Under the pieces are notes generated by a model that was not told the origin of the DNA, made no database searches, and saw only the letters and a program-made list of their open reading frames with translations. A stretch of DNA of 64,000 nt from Pseudomonas iridis (GTDB lineage: Bacteria; Pseudomonadota; Gammaproteobacteria; Pseudomonadales; Pseudomonadaceae): NCBI RefSeq assembly GCF_017980685.1, contig NZ_JACXXO010000010.1, forward strand, positions 124,001 through 188,000. The letters run 5' to 3'. Below, piece after piece: positions 25,952-34,890 of this stretch (position 1 is its first letter; each line of letters begins with the position of its first letter). The position numbers and the translations under genes are program-made.

Positions 25952-26207
25952 GTTGTGTAGTTGAACCCGGCCTCAACCCTCGAGTGCCGAGGGAGTCTTG
26001 GAACTTGATCTGTCGCACAGAGATGCAAAATAGGCGCAGAAATGAAACAAGGCGAGCGGATGCCTCAGGAGTCGTGAGAATTGTTCTCAATGACTACCTG
26101 TCAATGTTGACAGTAGACAGCTGTTTTCAAGGGGCGCATATAGATGTTGAACCCGGGAACGGGAGTCGGTGCGTCACTGAGTGCAAGCATGCACGGGGAG
26201 AAAGGCA
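25952..26207 (+). promoter_or_regulatory. Regulatory region of homospermidine synthase with two dyads
   Basis: Two inverted repeats stand close together: TGAGAA-TTG-TTCTCA at 26075-26089 and CTGTCAA-TG-TTGACAG at 26098-26113. The first resembles a Fur box in 11 of 14 informative positions of the 7-1-7 model; the second includes a TTGACA hexamer, but no -10 sits 16-18 bases after it. Either or both could be operators of the gene starting at 26208. Confidence 0.45.
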
Positions 26208-27620
26208 ATGGACGGTCAATTTCACTTTACAGGAAACTTCGTGTTCGTCGGATTTGGCTCTATCGCCAAGGCAGTGTTGCCGCTACTGCTTAAGCAGTCC
26301 GAAATCAACGTCAAAAAAATTGTTGTAGTAGCCCCCGTCCTGGAGGGCACAGAGTGGTTCGAAGCTCACGGGATCACCTTCATCAGGAGCGCCCTGAACC
26401 CGGAAAACTACGCGCCGATTCTAGAAAGTTTGCTGGGTGCCGGCGACTTTCTGGTCAATTTGTCCGTGAATGTCAGTTCGATTGATCTGGTGAGCTACTG
26501 CGCCGGCGCCGGAGTGTTGTATCTGGATACCTGTATCGAGCCTTGGGAAGGCGGATATGAAGCTCCCTCATTGTCACTCTCCGAGCGCACCAACTACGCA
26601 ATGCGTCATCAAATGCTGCGCTTGCGTGAATTGCTGGACAAGGGCCCCACGGCGTTTATCGCTCACGGCGCCAATCCGGGGTTGATTTCTCATTTTCTGA
26701 AAGAGGCATTGACCTGTTTGGCGCAGGAGTTGAAAACACCAGTGCCGAAGACGCGAGCAGGCGTGGACTGGGCCGGGCTGGCAATGGAAATGGACGTGAA
26801 AGTCATCCATGTCGCCGAACGAGATACTCAATGCTCCCGACGCATCAAGGTGCCGGATGAGTTCGTCAACACTTGGTCGGTCGAAGGTTTTTTGAGTGAG
26901 GGACGCCAACCCGCTGAACTGTCGCTTGGCACTCATGAGAAAACCTGGCCGGTCGACGCCAAGCGACATCAGTTTGGGTCCGGCAATGCCATATACCTGG
27001 ATCGTCCGGGCGCGAGCGTGCAGGTAAAAACCTGGACACCTGAAGGCGGAGCGTGTCTGGGATTGCTGATCACCCATCACGAAACCGTTTCGACGGCGGA
27101 TTTCCTCACGGTAAAAAAGGCGGGGAAAGTCATCTATCGCCCTACTGTGCACTACGCCTACCACCCTTGCGATGATGCTTTGCTCTCGATCAATGAACTG
27201 ATCGGACAAGGTTGGCGCCCGCAGACCAAGCGCCGGATCATGTGCGCAGAGATCGCCCGTGGAGGAGTTGATGCGCTAGGTGTGTTGTTGATGGGGCACG
27301 CAAAAAATGCCTATTGGTACGGATCGCTGCTGACCGTGGATGAAGCAAGAGCGGTGGCGCCTTTCAACACGGCAACCAGCCTGCAGGTGGTTGCCGGCGT
27401 GCTGGCCGGGATCATCTGGGCAGTACGAAATCCCGACAGAGGCATCGTCGAGGCAGAGCAAATGGATCACGAAGAAGTTTTGCAACTGGCCAGACCGTAT
27501 CTGGGCACGCTGACAGGAGTTCAGACTGACTGGCGTCCAACGGACTGTCCGACACATTTGTTGCGCTGCGAGCCCGAGGCGGTCGATCAGTGGCAGTTCG
27601 AGCAATTTCGCATCGCGTGA
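26208..27620 (+). CDS. hss: Homospermidine synthase
   Basis: Homospermidine synthase transfers an aminobutyl group, NAD-dependently, to putrescine to make the polyamine sym-homospermidine. The 470-residue protein begins with the dinucleotide-binding loop VFVGFGSIAKAVLPLLL (residues ~12-28) of the saccharopine dehydrogenase-like fold. It continues with NLSVNVSSIDLV and YLDTCIEPWEGGY, segments typical of bacterial homospermidine synthases, and AHGANPGLISHFLK. Length is as expected. GGGGAGAAAGG precedes the ATG at 26208; the in-frame TTG-type or upstream codons are not needed. It is transcribed alone, converging on an exporter gene. Two dyads upstream suggest specific regulation. No other polyamine genes are nearby. 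Confidence 0.9.
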   Translation: MDGQFHFTGNFVFVGFGSIAKAVLPLLLKQSEINVKKIVVVAPVLEGTEWFEAHGITFIRSALNPENYAPILESLLGAGDFLVNLSVNVSSIDLVSYCAGAGVLYLDTCIEPWEGGYEAPSLSLSERTNYAMRHQMLRLRELLDKGPTAFIAHGANPGLISHFLKEALTCLAQELKTPVPKTRAGVDWAGLAMEMDVKVIHVAERDTQCSRRIKVPDEFVNTWSVEGFLSEGRQPAELSLGTHEKTWPVDAKRHQFGSGNAIYLDRPGASVQVKTWTPEGGACLGLLITHHETVSTADFLTVKKAGKVIYRPTVHYAYHPCDDALLSINELIGQGWRPQTKRRIMCAEIARGGVDALGVLLMGHAKNAYWYGSLLTVDEARAVAPFNTATSLQVVAGVLAGIIWAVRNPDRGIVEAEQMDHEEVLQLARPYLGTLTGVQTDWRPTDCPTHLLRCEPEAVDQWQFEQFRIA

Positions 27621-27672
27621 TGCCTGGAAACAGCGCCCGCCACACCGACTGTCGGGCCGCGTTTGCGAGGGA

Positions 27673-28311
27673 TTACATCGACAGCATCAAGCGTCCGGCA
27701 AACAGAATCAGCACAACGCCCATGGTGCGTTCGAACCAGTGCCCCATGCGCATGAACAACAACCGTACCTTGCTGCTCGAAAAAAACAGCGCGACCACCA
27801 CAAACCACAGCGCATTCACAAAACACATCCACACACCGTAAAGCGCTTGAATCTTCAGCGGTGTGCTGGCGCTGATGATGGTGGTGAATATCGCGAGGAA
27901 GAACAGCGTGGCTTTGGGGTTGGTGGCATTAGTCAGAAAACCGGTACTGAAGGCTTTGAACAACGTTTGTCCGGCGACGGGTTCATCGGCAGTTTTGTCA
28001 CCTTCGAGTGTCGATTTCGGCTTGCTGCGCAGCAGGCTGATCCCCAGATACAAAATGTAGGCACCGCCAATCACCTTGGCGACCGTCAACAGCCACGGGG
28101 TGGTGTGCATCAATGCGCCGACGCCCAGCAAGGTGTACAGCACATGTACGGAAATGCCGGCGCCGATACCCAGCGCCGTGCAAATTCCGACCAGTCGGCC
28201 AAAACGCACACTCTGGCGAATGGTGACAGCGAAATCCGGTCCGGGAGCGACCACAGCCAGAAAATGGATGGTGGCCAGCGCCAGAAACTCGCCCAGGTAG
28301 TTCGATAACAT
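27673..28311 (-). CDS. LysE/RhtC-family amino-acid exporter
   Basis: The 212-residue inner-membrane protein has six hydrophobic helices and the family signature VVAPGPDFAVTIRQSVRFGR near the N-terminus, with the second conserved half around KVIGGAYILYLGISLLR. LysE, RhtB and RhtC export lysine, homoserine or threonine and related amino acids. It is the last gene of a leftward unit; only one base separates its ATG from the stop of the 2-oxoglutarate oxygenase gene, so the two proteins are very likely made together. The substrate may be the product of that oxygenase, which is inference. Confidence 0.88.
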   Translation of the reverse strand: MLSNYLGEFLALATIHFLAVVAPGPDFAVTIRQSVRFGRLVGICTALGIGAGISVHVLYTLLGVGALMHTTPWLLTVAKVIGGAYILYLGISLLRSKPKSTLEGDKTADEPVAGQTLFKAFSTGFLTNATNPKATLFFLAIFTTIISASTPLKIQALYGVWMCFVNALWFVVVALFFSSSKVRLLFMRMGHWFERTMGVVLILFAGRLMLSM

Positions 28312-28312
28312 T

Positions 28313-29083
28313 TCAGCTCCAGAAGGTCAGGGGTGAAGCATTGCCGCGGTAGCCGACAAAGAAGGAAAGGCTCAAGCGCGGATCGGCCACGCCCGGCGTC
28401 ACCGAGTGCATGCAGCGCGAATTGAACATGATGAAATCGCCGGGCTCGGGCCGCACTTCCAGGGTCGGCGGGCCGAGCAGTGCCGGATCGATGCCGTAGC
28501 TGTCGCCGCGCATTTCGTCGAATTGATCCGGCGTAATGTCGTCATCCCACATTTGCAACGCGCCGCCTTCGGTCGGCATGTTCAGGTAGACGTTGCAGGC
28601 AAATTGCGCCTCGAGGCTGCGGGCCTGAAAACTCTCCGGCGCGTCCTTGGCGAAAATGTCGTGGTGGGCCAGGAAGCACACGCCGGGTTTCACCACGCGC
28701 GAAAGACCGACATACATTTTGCGTCCGTAGAGGTTTTCCAGATGTGCGCCGGCTGGCCAGGATTCGTCGAGCATGCAGCGCAGCGTGTCGACAGGCGAAG
28801 AGTAGGGTGCACAGCGCTGACGAAGTTCGGCGATGTTGCTGGTGGCTCGCTCGAAATAATCCTCGATCAGTAGCGGCTGGTTTTCCGCTTCATAAAACGC
28901 CATGCCGATGCGGCCGATACTCGGTGCGTTGATGTAGCCCTCAAAGCCTGGAGCAAGAATCTTGTCGCCAATCTGGATCGCCAGCGGCTCGGGCAAAAAG
29001 CCTTTGACGCGGATGGCGAGGACTTCTTCGTTGGCGAGTTTTTTTATGCACGTCTCATCGAGACGCTCGACGTCTAGCATCAT
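28313..29083 (-). CDS. 2-oxoglutarate/Fe(II)-dependent oxygenase
   Basis: This 256-residue protein shows the features of a non-heme iron dioxygenase: a HHDIFAKD segment with the first His-x-Asp iron ligands, MHSVTPGV with the distal histidine about 95 residues later, and an arginine in DPRLSLSFFVGYRG positioned to bind 2-oxoglutarate. PEPGDFIMFNSR is the usual strand before the distal histidine. Such enzymes hydroxylate free amino acids, peptides or small metabolites. The substrate is unknown, but the tightly linked amino-acid exporter and the tRNA-editing gene upstream point to a free amino acid. ATG codons at 29083 and 29080 are both possible starts. Confidence 0.82.
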   Translation of the reverse strand: MMLDVERLDETCIKKLANEEVLAIRVKGFLPEPLAIQIGDKILAPGFEGYINAPSIGRIGMAFYEAENQPLLIEDYFERATSNIAELRQRCAPYSSPVDTLRCMLDESWPAGAHLENLYGRKMYVGLSRVVKPGVCFLAHHDIFAKDAPESFQARSLEAQFACNVYLNMPTEGGALQMWDDDITPDQFDEMRGDSYGIDPALLGPPTLEVRPEPGDFIMFNSRCMHSVTPGVADPRLSLSFFVGYRGNASPLTFWS

Positions 29084-29131
29084 TTTCTTTTAGGTCCATC
29101 TATCGATAGTCAACGGAATCCGCGCGTGCGG

Positions 29132-29160
29132 TTCCCCCGCGCCGGCCTCTGCGCGGGGGC
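29132..29160 (-). promoter_or_regulatory. GC-rich hairpin between alaX and the oxygenase gene
   Basis: CCCCCGCGC pairs with GCGCGGGGG across an 11-base loop. No T run follows on the minus strand, so it is not a standard terminator; it could partly uncouple or stabilise parts of the leftward transcript. Confidence 0.45.
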
Positions 29161-29174
29161 AGTGGCCGAAATGC

Positions 29175-29801
29175 TCAATCCACGCTGTAGTGGACGGACA
29201 GCGTGCCTTTCTTCTGCGAAAGGGACGCGATCGTGACTGTGCCCAAATCCTTCAGGCTACGTACGTGGGTGCCGCCGCAGCCATAGGCTGGCAGCTCACC
29301 AAAACCGATTTCCCGCGCGCCTTCGCGCAGTGACGTGAGGCGTGGCAGGTCGTGTTCGACCCATTGATCGATACCGAGTTGAACGGATTGCGCGTCGATC
29401 TCTTGCGCGTCATCCCCCGGCTTGAATTGCACGCGTCCTTCGTCTGGCCAGTGGTGCGCCTTGATCGGCGTCCAGCCTAGCGCCTGAATGAAATGGCCGA
29501 TCAAATGCCCCGCCGAGTGCATGCGGGTATTAAAACAACGGCGCTGTTCGTCGATGCGGATGCAGGTCATACCGAGCGGTACCGGTCGGTCAACGAAGTG
29601 GATGATTCGATCCGGTTCCTGCACCACGCGCAGCACTAGACTCTCGCCAATCCAGCCGGTATCACACGGCTGGCCGCCACCTTGCGGATGAAACAAAGTG
29701 GCGCGCAGCACTACTGCGAATTCGTTCTCTTGGGGCGTGCAGTCGAGGACTTCCACATTGGCCTTGAGGTCATCACTATGGAAAAAGAGGCGAAGCGTCA
29801 T
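29175..29801 (-). CDS. alaX: Free-standing alanyl-tRNA editing protein AlaX
   Basis: AlaX proteins hydrolyse mischarged tRNA-Ala (mainly Ser-tRNA-Ala) in trans. This 208-residue protein has the zinc-binding motifs HSAGH (about residue 95) and CGGTH (about residue 180), and the FHPQGGGQPCD loop common to AlaRS editing domains. It lacks the synthetase catalytic core and long C-Ala domain. The ATG at 29801 follows AGGGCATGGAAT and is preferred to a longer in-frame extension. It is transcribed leftward ahead of an oxygenase and an exporter, divergently from a LysR regulator. Stand-alone editing proteins next to biosynthesis genes sometimes give self-protection from a non-standard amino acid. Confidence 0.9.
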   Translation of the reverse strand: MTLRLFFHSDDLKANVEVLDCTPQENEFAVVLRATLFHPQGGGQPCDTGWIGESLVLRVVQEPDRIIHFVDRPVPLGMTCIRIDEQRRCFNTRMHSAGHLIGHFIQALGWTPIKAHHWPDEGRVQFKPGDDAQEIDAQSVQLGIDQWVEHDLPRLTSLREGAREIGFGELPAYGCGGTHVRSLKDLGTVTIASLSQKKGTLSVHYSVD

Positions 29802-29891
29802 ATTCCATGCCCTGATTAAAGTTTCTATTTTTATTATATGAATCGTGCAATAACGTGATAATCCGTTCAAACATCAAAGGACTTGTGCGCT

Positions 29892-30890
29892 GTGAGCATC
29901 AATCTACCGCTACCACTGCTTGGCGAAATGGCGATTTTCGTCAAGGTCGTGGAGACCGGCAGCTTTTCTGAGGCGGCGCGCCAGCTCGGTTCTTCTCCGT
30001 CGGCGGTCAGTCGCAGCATTTCTCGGCTGGAAAAGGCTTTGGCTACGCGGCTGTTACAGCGCACGACGCGCAAGCTGCGGCTGAGTGACGGCGGGGAAGA
30101 GGTGTTCAAGCGTTGTCAGGAGATGGTCAGCGCCGCCAAGTCGGTGATGGAGATCAGCGGCCAGTTCACCCATGAGGCCGAGGGCCTGATACGCGTCAGT
30201 GTGCCGAAGGCGGTGGGGCGTTTCGTGATTCATCCGCACATGCCCGAGTTTCTGCGCCGTTACCCCAAGGTCGATGTCGAGTTGTTGCTGGAAGACCGGC
30301 AGGTCGACCTGATTGACGATCATGTCGATCTGGCGATCCGCATCACGGATCGGCCACCGGCCGGGCTGGTTGGGCGGCAACTGCTGACCATCGATCATTT
30401 GCTGTGCGCTTCCCCGCAATATCTGGCCGAGCACGGTACGCCGACGCATCCCCACGATTTGCTCAATCACAGCTGCATTTATCTGGGCGAAACCCCAAGC
30501 GATGCGCGCTGGAAATTCAAGAAGGGCACCAAAGCAGTAACGGTGGGGGTGCGCGGTCGCTATGCTGCCAATCACACCGGTGTACGCCTGGGCGCGGTGT
30601 TGCAGCACATAGGTATTGGCAGCCTGCCGTATTTCACCGCGCGCTATGCACTGGAGCAGAAGTTAGTGGTGCAGGTGCTGCCAGACTGGACGTTCCTGGC
30701 TTCGTACCACGGGGGGCTGTGGTTACTGCATTCGCCAACGCGCTACCTGCCGCCAAAGTTGCGGGTGTTTATCGACTATCTGGTGGCGTGTCTGGAGAAA
30801 GAGCCGACGTTGAGTAAGCCGGGGAAATCGGGTGGCGTTATCAACGCAGCGATGGCGTATGAGTTACCGGAAAGCGAGGGGTTGTTGTAG
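29892..30890 (+). CDS. LysR-family transcriptional regulator
   Basis: The 332-residue regulator has the LysR helix-turn-helix at residues ~10-65 (FVKVVETGSFSEAARQLGSSPSAVSRSISRLE) in family-typical form and a periplasmic-binding-like effector domain after about residue 90. A GTG at 29892 is chosen as start: AAAGGA lies ten bases upstream, whereas the in-frame TTG at 29883 is too close. It is divergent from alaX with an AT-rich gap of 90 bases, the usual arrangement for a LysR protein that controls the neighbouring leftward operon. Effector unknown. Confidence 0.9.
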   Translation: MSINLPLPLLGEMAIFVKVVETGSFSEAARQLGSSPSAVSRSISRLEKALATRLLQRTTRKLRLSDGGEEVFKRCQEMVSAAKSVMEISGQFTHEAEGLIRVSVPKAVGRFVIHPHMPEFLRRYPKVDVELLLEDRQVDLIDDHVDLAIRITDRPPAGLVGRQLLTIDHLLCASPQYLAEHGTPTHPHDLLNHSCIYLGETPSDARWKFKKGTKAVTVGVRGRYAANHTGVRLGAVLQHIGIGSLPYFTARYALEQKLVVQVLPDWTFLASYHGGLWLLHSPTRYLPPKLRVFIDYLVACLEKEPTLSKPGKSGGVINAAMAYELPESEGLL

Positions 30891-30894
30891 CGCA

Positions 30895-30981
30895 AAAGCA
30901 AAAGATCGCAGCCTTCGGCAGCTCCTACATGGGAACGTACTCTCCTGTAGGGACTGCCGAAGGCTGCGATCTTTTGATCTT
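30895..30981. repeat. REP doublet after the LysR gene
   Basis: Two inverted REP units of the same family as at 5703, arms at 30899-30932 and 30944-30980. Confidence 0.85.
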
Positions 30982-30994
30982 CAGCAGATAAAAA

Positions 30995-31402
30995 TCAGTG
31001 CTTGCTGTCCTGAGCGGACATCGCCATCAGCTGTTTTTCCTGATTCCAGTCGAACGGCTCATCGTTCTGTTCAGCCTCGAAGCGACGCTCTTCCAGAGCC
31101 TGATACATGTCGATCTCTTCATCAGACAGGTAGTGCAGGCAATCGCCGGCAAAGAACCACAGCAGATCCCGAGGAATCAGGTGGGCAATCTGCGGATAGC
31201 GGCTGATCACTTGAGTCAGGATGTCCTGGCCCAGGTATTGGCTTTCGATCGGTTCGATTGGCAGTGAAGCGAGCAATTCGTCGAAGCGCTCCAGGAACAA
31301 GGCATGGCTTTCTTCGGGAACCTGTTCGGCCTCACCTACGGCGACCAGAATACTGCGCAGATGGTCGAGTAACACAAGATGATCGGCAACGACGTTGGAC
31401 AC
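30995..31402 (-). CDS. Small conserved protein (PA2817-like)
   Basis: A 135-residue acidic, all-helical soluble protein with no recognised motif. PRDLLWFFAGDCLHYLSDEE is its most characteristic stretch. I recall it as a conserved Pseudomonas protein near the acyl-CoA dehydrogenase gene (PA2815-PA2817 region). The start is a GTG at 31402 behind a GAGGA site nine bases upstream; no ATG in frame is well placed. A hairpin separates it from the upstream fadE gene, so it may have its own promoter. Function unknown. Confidence 0.7.
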   Translation of the reverse strand: MSNVVADHLVLLDHLRSILVAVGEAEQVPEESHALFLERFDELLASLPIEPIESQYLGQDILTQVISRYPQIAHLIPRDLLWFFAGDCLHYLSDEEIDMYQALEERRFEAEQNDEPFDWNQEKQLMAMSAQDSKH

Positions 31403-31426
31403 GAGATAAGTCCTCAAGAGCAAAAC

Positions 31427-31461
31427 GGGCGCAGGAGTATAAAGCTCCTGCGCCCTTTTTT
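31427..31461. terminator. Hairpin between fadE and the small protein gene
   Basis: Stem GGGCGCAGGAG / CTCCTGCGCCC with loop TATAAAG. On the minus strand it is followed by GTTTT, a weak terminator for the leftward fadE transcript; the better T run is on the plus strand. Confidence 0.7.
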
Positions 31462-31490
31462 CACGGCTAACGGTTAGGCGGTAGCGCCGA

Positions 31491-33938
31491 TCAGCGCACT
31501 TTGCCCTCAGCCAGCAGCAGTTCTCCTTTGTCGAAGTCATCGACATCGATCACCTTGCGCCGTGCTGCTTCGGCATCGCGCAGGCTCTGCGCTTCAATCG
31601 GTTGCAATACACCTGCTTCCAGCGCCGCATCAATGGCGTGTTCGCCCGCCACCGGTTTGACCTGGCCGCTTTTCAACGAAGTGTGCAGTTTTTTGTGCAA
31701 CGGCTGCGCGGCATTCAGCAGATCGCTGGCATGTTGCAGCGCACCCACAGCATCGTCCGCCGATTGCGGGCGATAGCAGCCGGCAAGCAGTTCTTCCAGC
31801 GCCGGGTCACCTTTGGCTCGACCGATTACGCCTGCCACTTCGGCACCGAGTTTGTCCGACGGGCCTTTGTGACGACGACCGAACGGGAACACGATCACGC
31901 GCAACAGGCATCCGAAGACCTTGTTGGGGAAGTTGCTGAGCAGTTCATCCAGCGCCCGTTCCGACTGACCAAGGCTTTCTTCCATGGCCCACCTGAACAA
32001 CGGCTCCATGTAGGCCGGCGAATCCAGGTCGTGATAACGCTTGAGCGAGGCCGATGCCAGATACAGATTGCTCAATACATCACCCAGGCGTGCCGACAGG
32101 CGTTCGCGACGTTTCAGTTCGCCGCCCAGCAGCATCATGCTGAAGTCGGCGAGCATGGCGAACGCCGCCGCCTGACGATTGAGTGCGCGGAAGTAACCCT
32201 GACTGATCTTGTCGCCCGGTGCTTTTTCGAAATGACCGAAGCCGAGGTTCAGCACCAGCGTACTGGCGGCATTGCCCACGGCGAAGCCGATGTGTTTGAG
32301 CAGCAGGCCATCGAACTCTTTCAGTGCCTGATCCTTGTCCTCGCGACCGGCCAGGGCCATTTCCTTGAGCACGAATGGATGGCAGCGAATCGCACCCTGG
32401 CCGAAGATCATCAGGTTGCGCGAGAGAATGTTCGCGCCTTCCACGGTGATGAAGATCGGTGCACCGTTCCAGCTGCGTCCCAGGTAATTGTTCGGGCCCA
32501 TGATGATTGCCTTGCCGCCGTGTACATCCATGGCGTGGCTGATGCATTCGCGACCGCGTTCGGTGAGGTGATACTTGAGGATCGCTGACAGCACCGAAGG
32601 TTTTTCGCCCAGATCCACAGCGTTGGCGGTGAGCATCCGCGCGGCGTCCATCATCCACGCGTTACCGCCGATGCGCGCCAGCGCTTCCTGAATACCTTCG
32701 AATGCCGACAGCGGCACGTTGAATTGCTCGCGAATCTGCGCGTACTGACCGGTCACCAGGCTGGTGAACTTGGCCGCGCCGGTGCCGACGGCAGGCAACG
32801 AAATCGAGCGCCCGACCGATAGGCAGTTCATCAGCATCATCCAGCCTTTGCCGAGCATTTCCTGACCGCCGATCAGGAAGTCCAGCGGGATGAACACGTC
32901 TTTGCCCGAGTTCGGCCCGTTCATGAATGCGGCCCCCAGTGGCAAGTGGCGACGGCCGATTTCCACGCCGGCTGTATCGGTCGGAATCAGCGCCAGGCTG
33001 ATACCGAGGTCGGTCTTGTCGCCCAGCAGGTGATCCGGGTCATAGGCCTTGAACGCGAGGCCGAGCAGGGTGGCCACCGGGCCGAGGGTGATGTAGCGCT
33101 TCTCCCAGTTCAGGCGCAGGCCGAGAACTTCCTCGCCTTCCCATTGGCCTTTGCAGATGATCCCGGTATCGGGCATCGCGCCAGCGTCGGAACCGGCCAG
33201 TGGTCCGGTGAGGGCGAAGCACGGAATGTCGTCGCCACGGGCCAACCGTGGCAAGTAGTGATTACGTTGTTCGTCGGTGCCGTAATGCAGCAGCAATTCG
33301 GCCGGGCCGAGAGAGTTGGGCACCATCACGGTGGAAGCGAGGTCGCCGCTGCGCGTGGCGAGCTTCATGGCCACTTGCGAGTGGGCATAGGCCGAGAAGC
33401 CTTTGCCGCCGAATTCCTTGGGAATGATCAGGGCGAAGAATCCGTGCTCCTTGATGTGCGTCCAGGCTTCTGGCGGCAGGTCCATCGACTGACCGATCTG
33501 CCAGTCCGTGACCATTGCGCAGAGTTCTTCGGTCGGGCCATCAATGAACGCCTGTTCTTCTTCGCTCAATTGAACCTTGGGATAAGCCAGCAGTTTGTCC
33601 CAGTCCGGACGACCACTGAACAGCTCGCCATCCCACCACACGGTGCCGGCATCGATCGCGTCGCGTTCGGTCTGGGACATCGGCGGCAGGGTTTTCTGGA
33701 ACCAGTTGAACAGCGGCGCACTGAAATGTTTACGGCGCAGGTCGGGCAGCAGCAAGGGGGCCGCGACTACTGCCAGGACGACCCAGAGCACCAGCAGCAG
33801 CAAGCCTGGTGCGTGGCTGAAAATCCCCATGGCCACCAGATAAACAGCGACGATGCCCAGCGCGGGCAGCGGGGCGATGCGCCGGTGGGCGAGATACGCC
33901 ACACCAATGATCAAAACCAGTATCCACAACAACAGCAT
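31491..33938 (-). CDS. fadE: Acyl-CoA dehydrogenase FadE
   Basis: FadE oxidises acyl-CoA to trans-2-enoyl-CoA, the first step of beta-oxidation. At 815 residues it matches the long E. coli type (YafH/FadE) rather than the 380-residue soluble enzymes. Two N-terminal membrane helices (LLLWILVLIIGVAYL and LLLLVLWVVLAVVAAPLLL) precede the dehydrogenase domains. FALTGPLAGSDAGAMPD and ERGRECISHAMDVHGGKAI are the FAD- and substrate-binding segments. A C-terminal extension of about 250 residues follows. The ATG at 33938 starts directly at the first helix. The neighbouring genes match the PA2813-PA2817 region. Confidence 0.93.
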   Translation of the reverse strand: MLLLWILVLIIGVAYLAHRRIAPLPALGIVAVYLVAMGIFSHAPGLLLLVLWVVLAVVAAPLLLPDLRRKHFSAPLFNWFQKTLPPMSQTERDAIDAGTVWWDGELFSGRPDWDKLLAYPKVQLSEEEQAFIDGPTEELCAMVTDWQIGQSMDLPPEAWTHIKEHGFFALIIPKEFGGKGFSAYAHSQVAMKLATRSGDLASTVMVPNSLGPAELLLHYGTDEQRNHYLPRLARGDDIPCFALTGPLAGSDAGAMPDTGIICKGQWEGEEVLGLRLNWEKRYITLGPVATLLGLAFKAYDPDHLLGDKTDLGISLALIPTDTAGVEIGRRHLPLGAAFMNGPNSGKDVFIPLDFLIGGQEMLGKGWMMLMNCLSVGRSISLPAVGTGAAKFTSLVTGQYAQIREQFNVPLSAFEGIQEALARIGGNAWMMDAARMLTANAVDLGEKPSVLSAILKYHLTERGRECISHAMDVHGGKAIIMGPNNYLGRSWNGAPIFITVEGANILSRNLMIFGQGAIRCHPFVLKEMALAGREDKDQALKEFDGLLLKHIGFAVGNAASTLVLNLGFGHFEKAPGDKISQGYFRALNRQAAAFAMLADFSMMLLGGELKRRERLSARLGDVLSNLYLASASLKRYHDLDSPAYMEPLFRWAMEESLGQSERALDELLSNFPNKVFGCLLRVIVFPFGRRHKGPSDKLGAEVAGVIGRAKGDPALEELLAGCYRPQSADDAVGALQHASDLLNAAQPLHKKLHTSLKSGQVKPVAGEHAIDAALEAGVLQPIEAQSLRDAEAARRKVIDVDDFDKGELLLAEGKVR

Positions 33939-34187
33939 ATTCAGTCCTCCGTGAACCAAGGCAAATCGACCCTCCACAGCTTAGACGGCATCTGCGAAAC
34001 CGGGTGGTCAGAGCAAGGTGATTGAAATCGTGGGAAACCCCGGATGGTTTTCGTAGGTTCGGTGGGCAACACGTGTGGGAAATCGTTCGCTTATCCCGCG
34101 CCTTTGCGTCCAAGTTTGGCCGAAACGTCGTTATCTCTGCGCTTTGGCTATCGCTAGACTCGGCTCTCACCCAGGAGATCTGTCGTC

Positions 34188-34847
34188 ATGCGCGAGTATC
34201 TGAGTCCCGGCCGCTTCATCGATAGTGACCACCCGGCGGTGATGGAGTTCGCCGAATTGCATCGTGGTGCCAGCCGCGATCCGCTGGCGCAGGCGATCAG
34301 CCTTTATTACGCCGTGCGCGAGGCAGTGCGTTACAACCCCTACACCTTCAGCCGTGATCCGCAAACGTTGTGCGGCAGCTATGCGCTGGCGACGGGGGAG
34401 AGTTACTGCGTGCCCAAAGCGACGCTGCTTGCCGCCTGCGCGCGCCATTGCGGTATTCCTGCGCGCATCGGCCTGGCGGATGTCAGAAATCACCTGTCGA
34501 CCCCGCGATTGCTTGAACTGCTGAAAAGCGATGTGTTCGCCATGCACGGCTACACGGAGCTATTACTCGATGGTCGCTGGGTCAAGGCGACCCCGGCGTT
34601 CAACCAGCAGCTCTGCGAGATGTTCAACGTCGCACCGCTGGAATTCGATGGCATCAATGACAGTGTTTTTCACCCGTTCAACCGTGACGGCGCGCAGTTG
34701 ATGGAGTATCTGGTCGATCACGGCCAGTTCACCGATGTACCGGAAACCTTCTTCTTCGAACACCTGGAAAAATGCTATCCGCACCTGTTCGGTGATCACT
34801 TGCCGCCACTGTTGGGCGACATGCAGAGTGATGTCAGGAGACTCTGA
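34188..34847 (+). CDS. Transglutaminase-like cysteine protease fold protein
   Basis: A 219-residue cytoplasmic protein with the transglutaminase-like core: GESYCVPKATLLAACARHCGIPAR holds the catalytic cysteine (about residue 69), and MHGYTELLLDGRWVKATPAFN gives the histidine (about residue 121) and aspartate-equivalent strand. Bacterial members may be proteases or peptide-modifying enzymes. It has no signal peptide. It is followed by a glutathione S-transferase gene 43 bases later, possibly one transcript, as in P. aeruginosa PA2814-PA2813 by memory. Substrate unknown. Confidence 0.82.
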   Translation: MREYLSPGRFIDSDHPAVMEFAELHRGASRDPLAQAISLYYAVREAVRYNPYTFSRDPQTLCGSYALATGESYCVPKATLLAACARHCGIPARIGLADVRNHLSTPRLLELLKSDVFAMHGYTELLLDGRWVKATPAFNQQLCEMFNVAPLEFDGINDSVFHPFNRDGAQLMEYLVDHGQFTDVPETFFFEHLEKCYPHLFGDHLPPLLGDMQSDVRRL

Positions 34848-34890
34848 TCCGGCGTATGCTGCCTGCCCACTCATGTGCAAAGAGGCGGTC

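Noticed and set aside
26107..26144. TTGACA (26107) with TATAGA (26139) as the hss promoter
   Set aside because: The spacing is 26 bases, far from the 16-18 needed by sigma-70.
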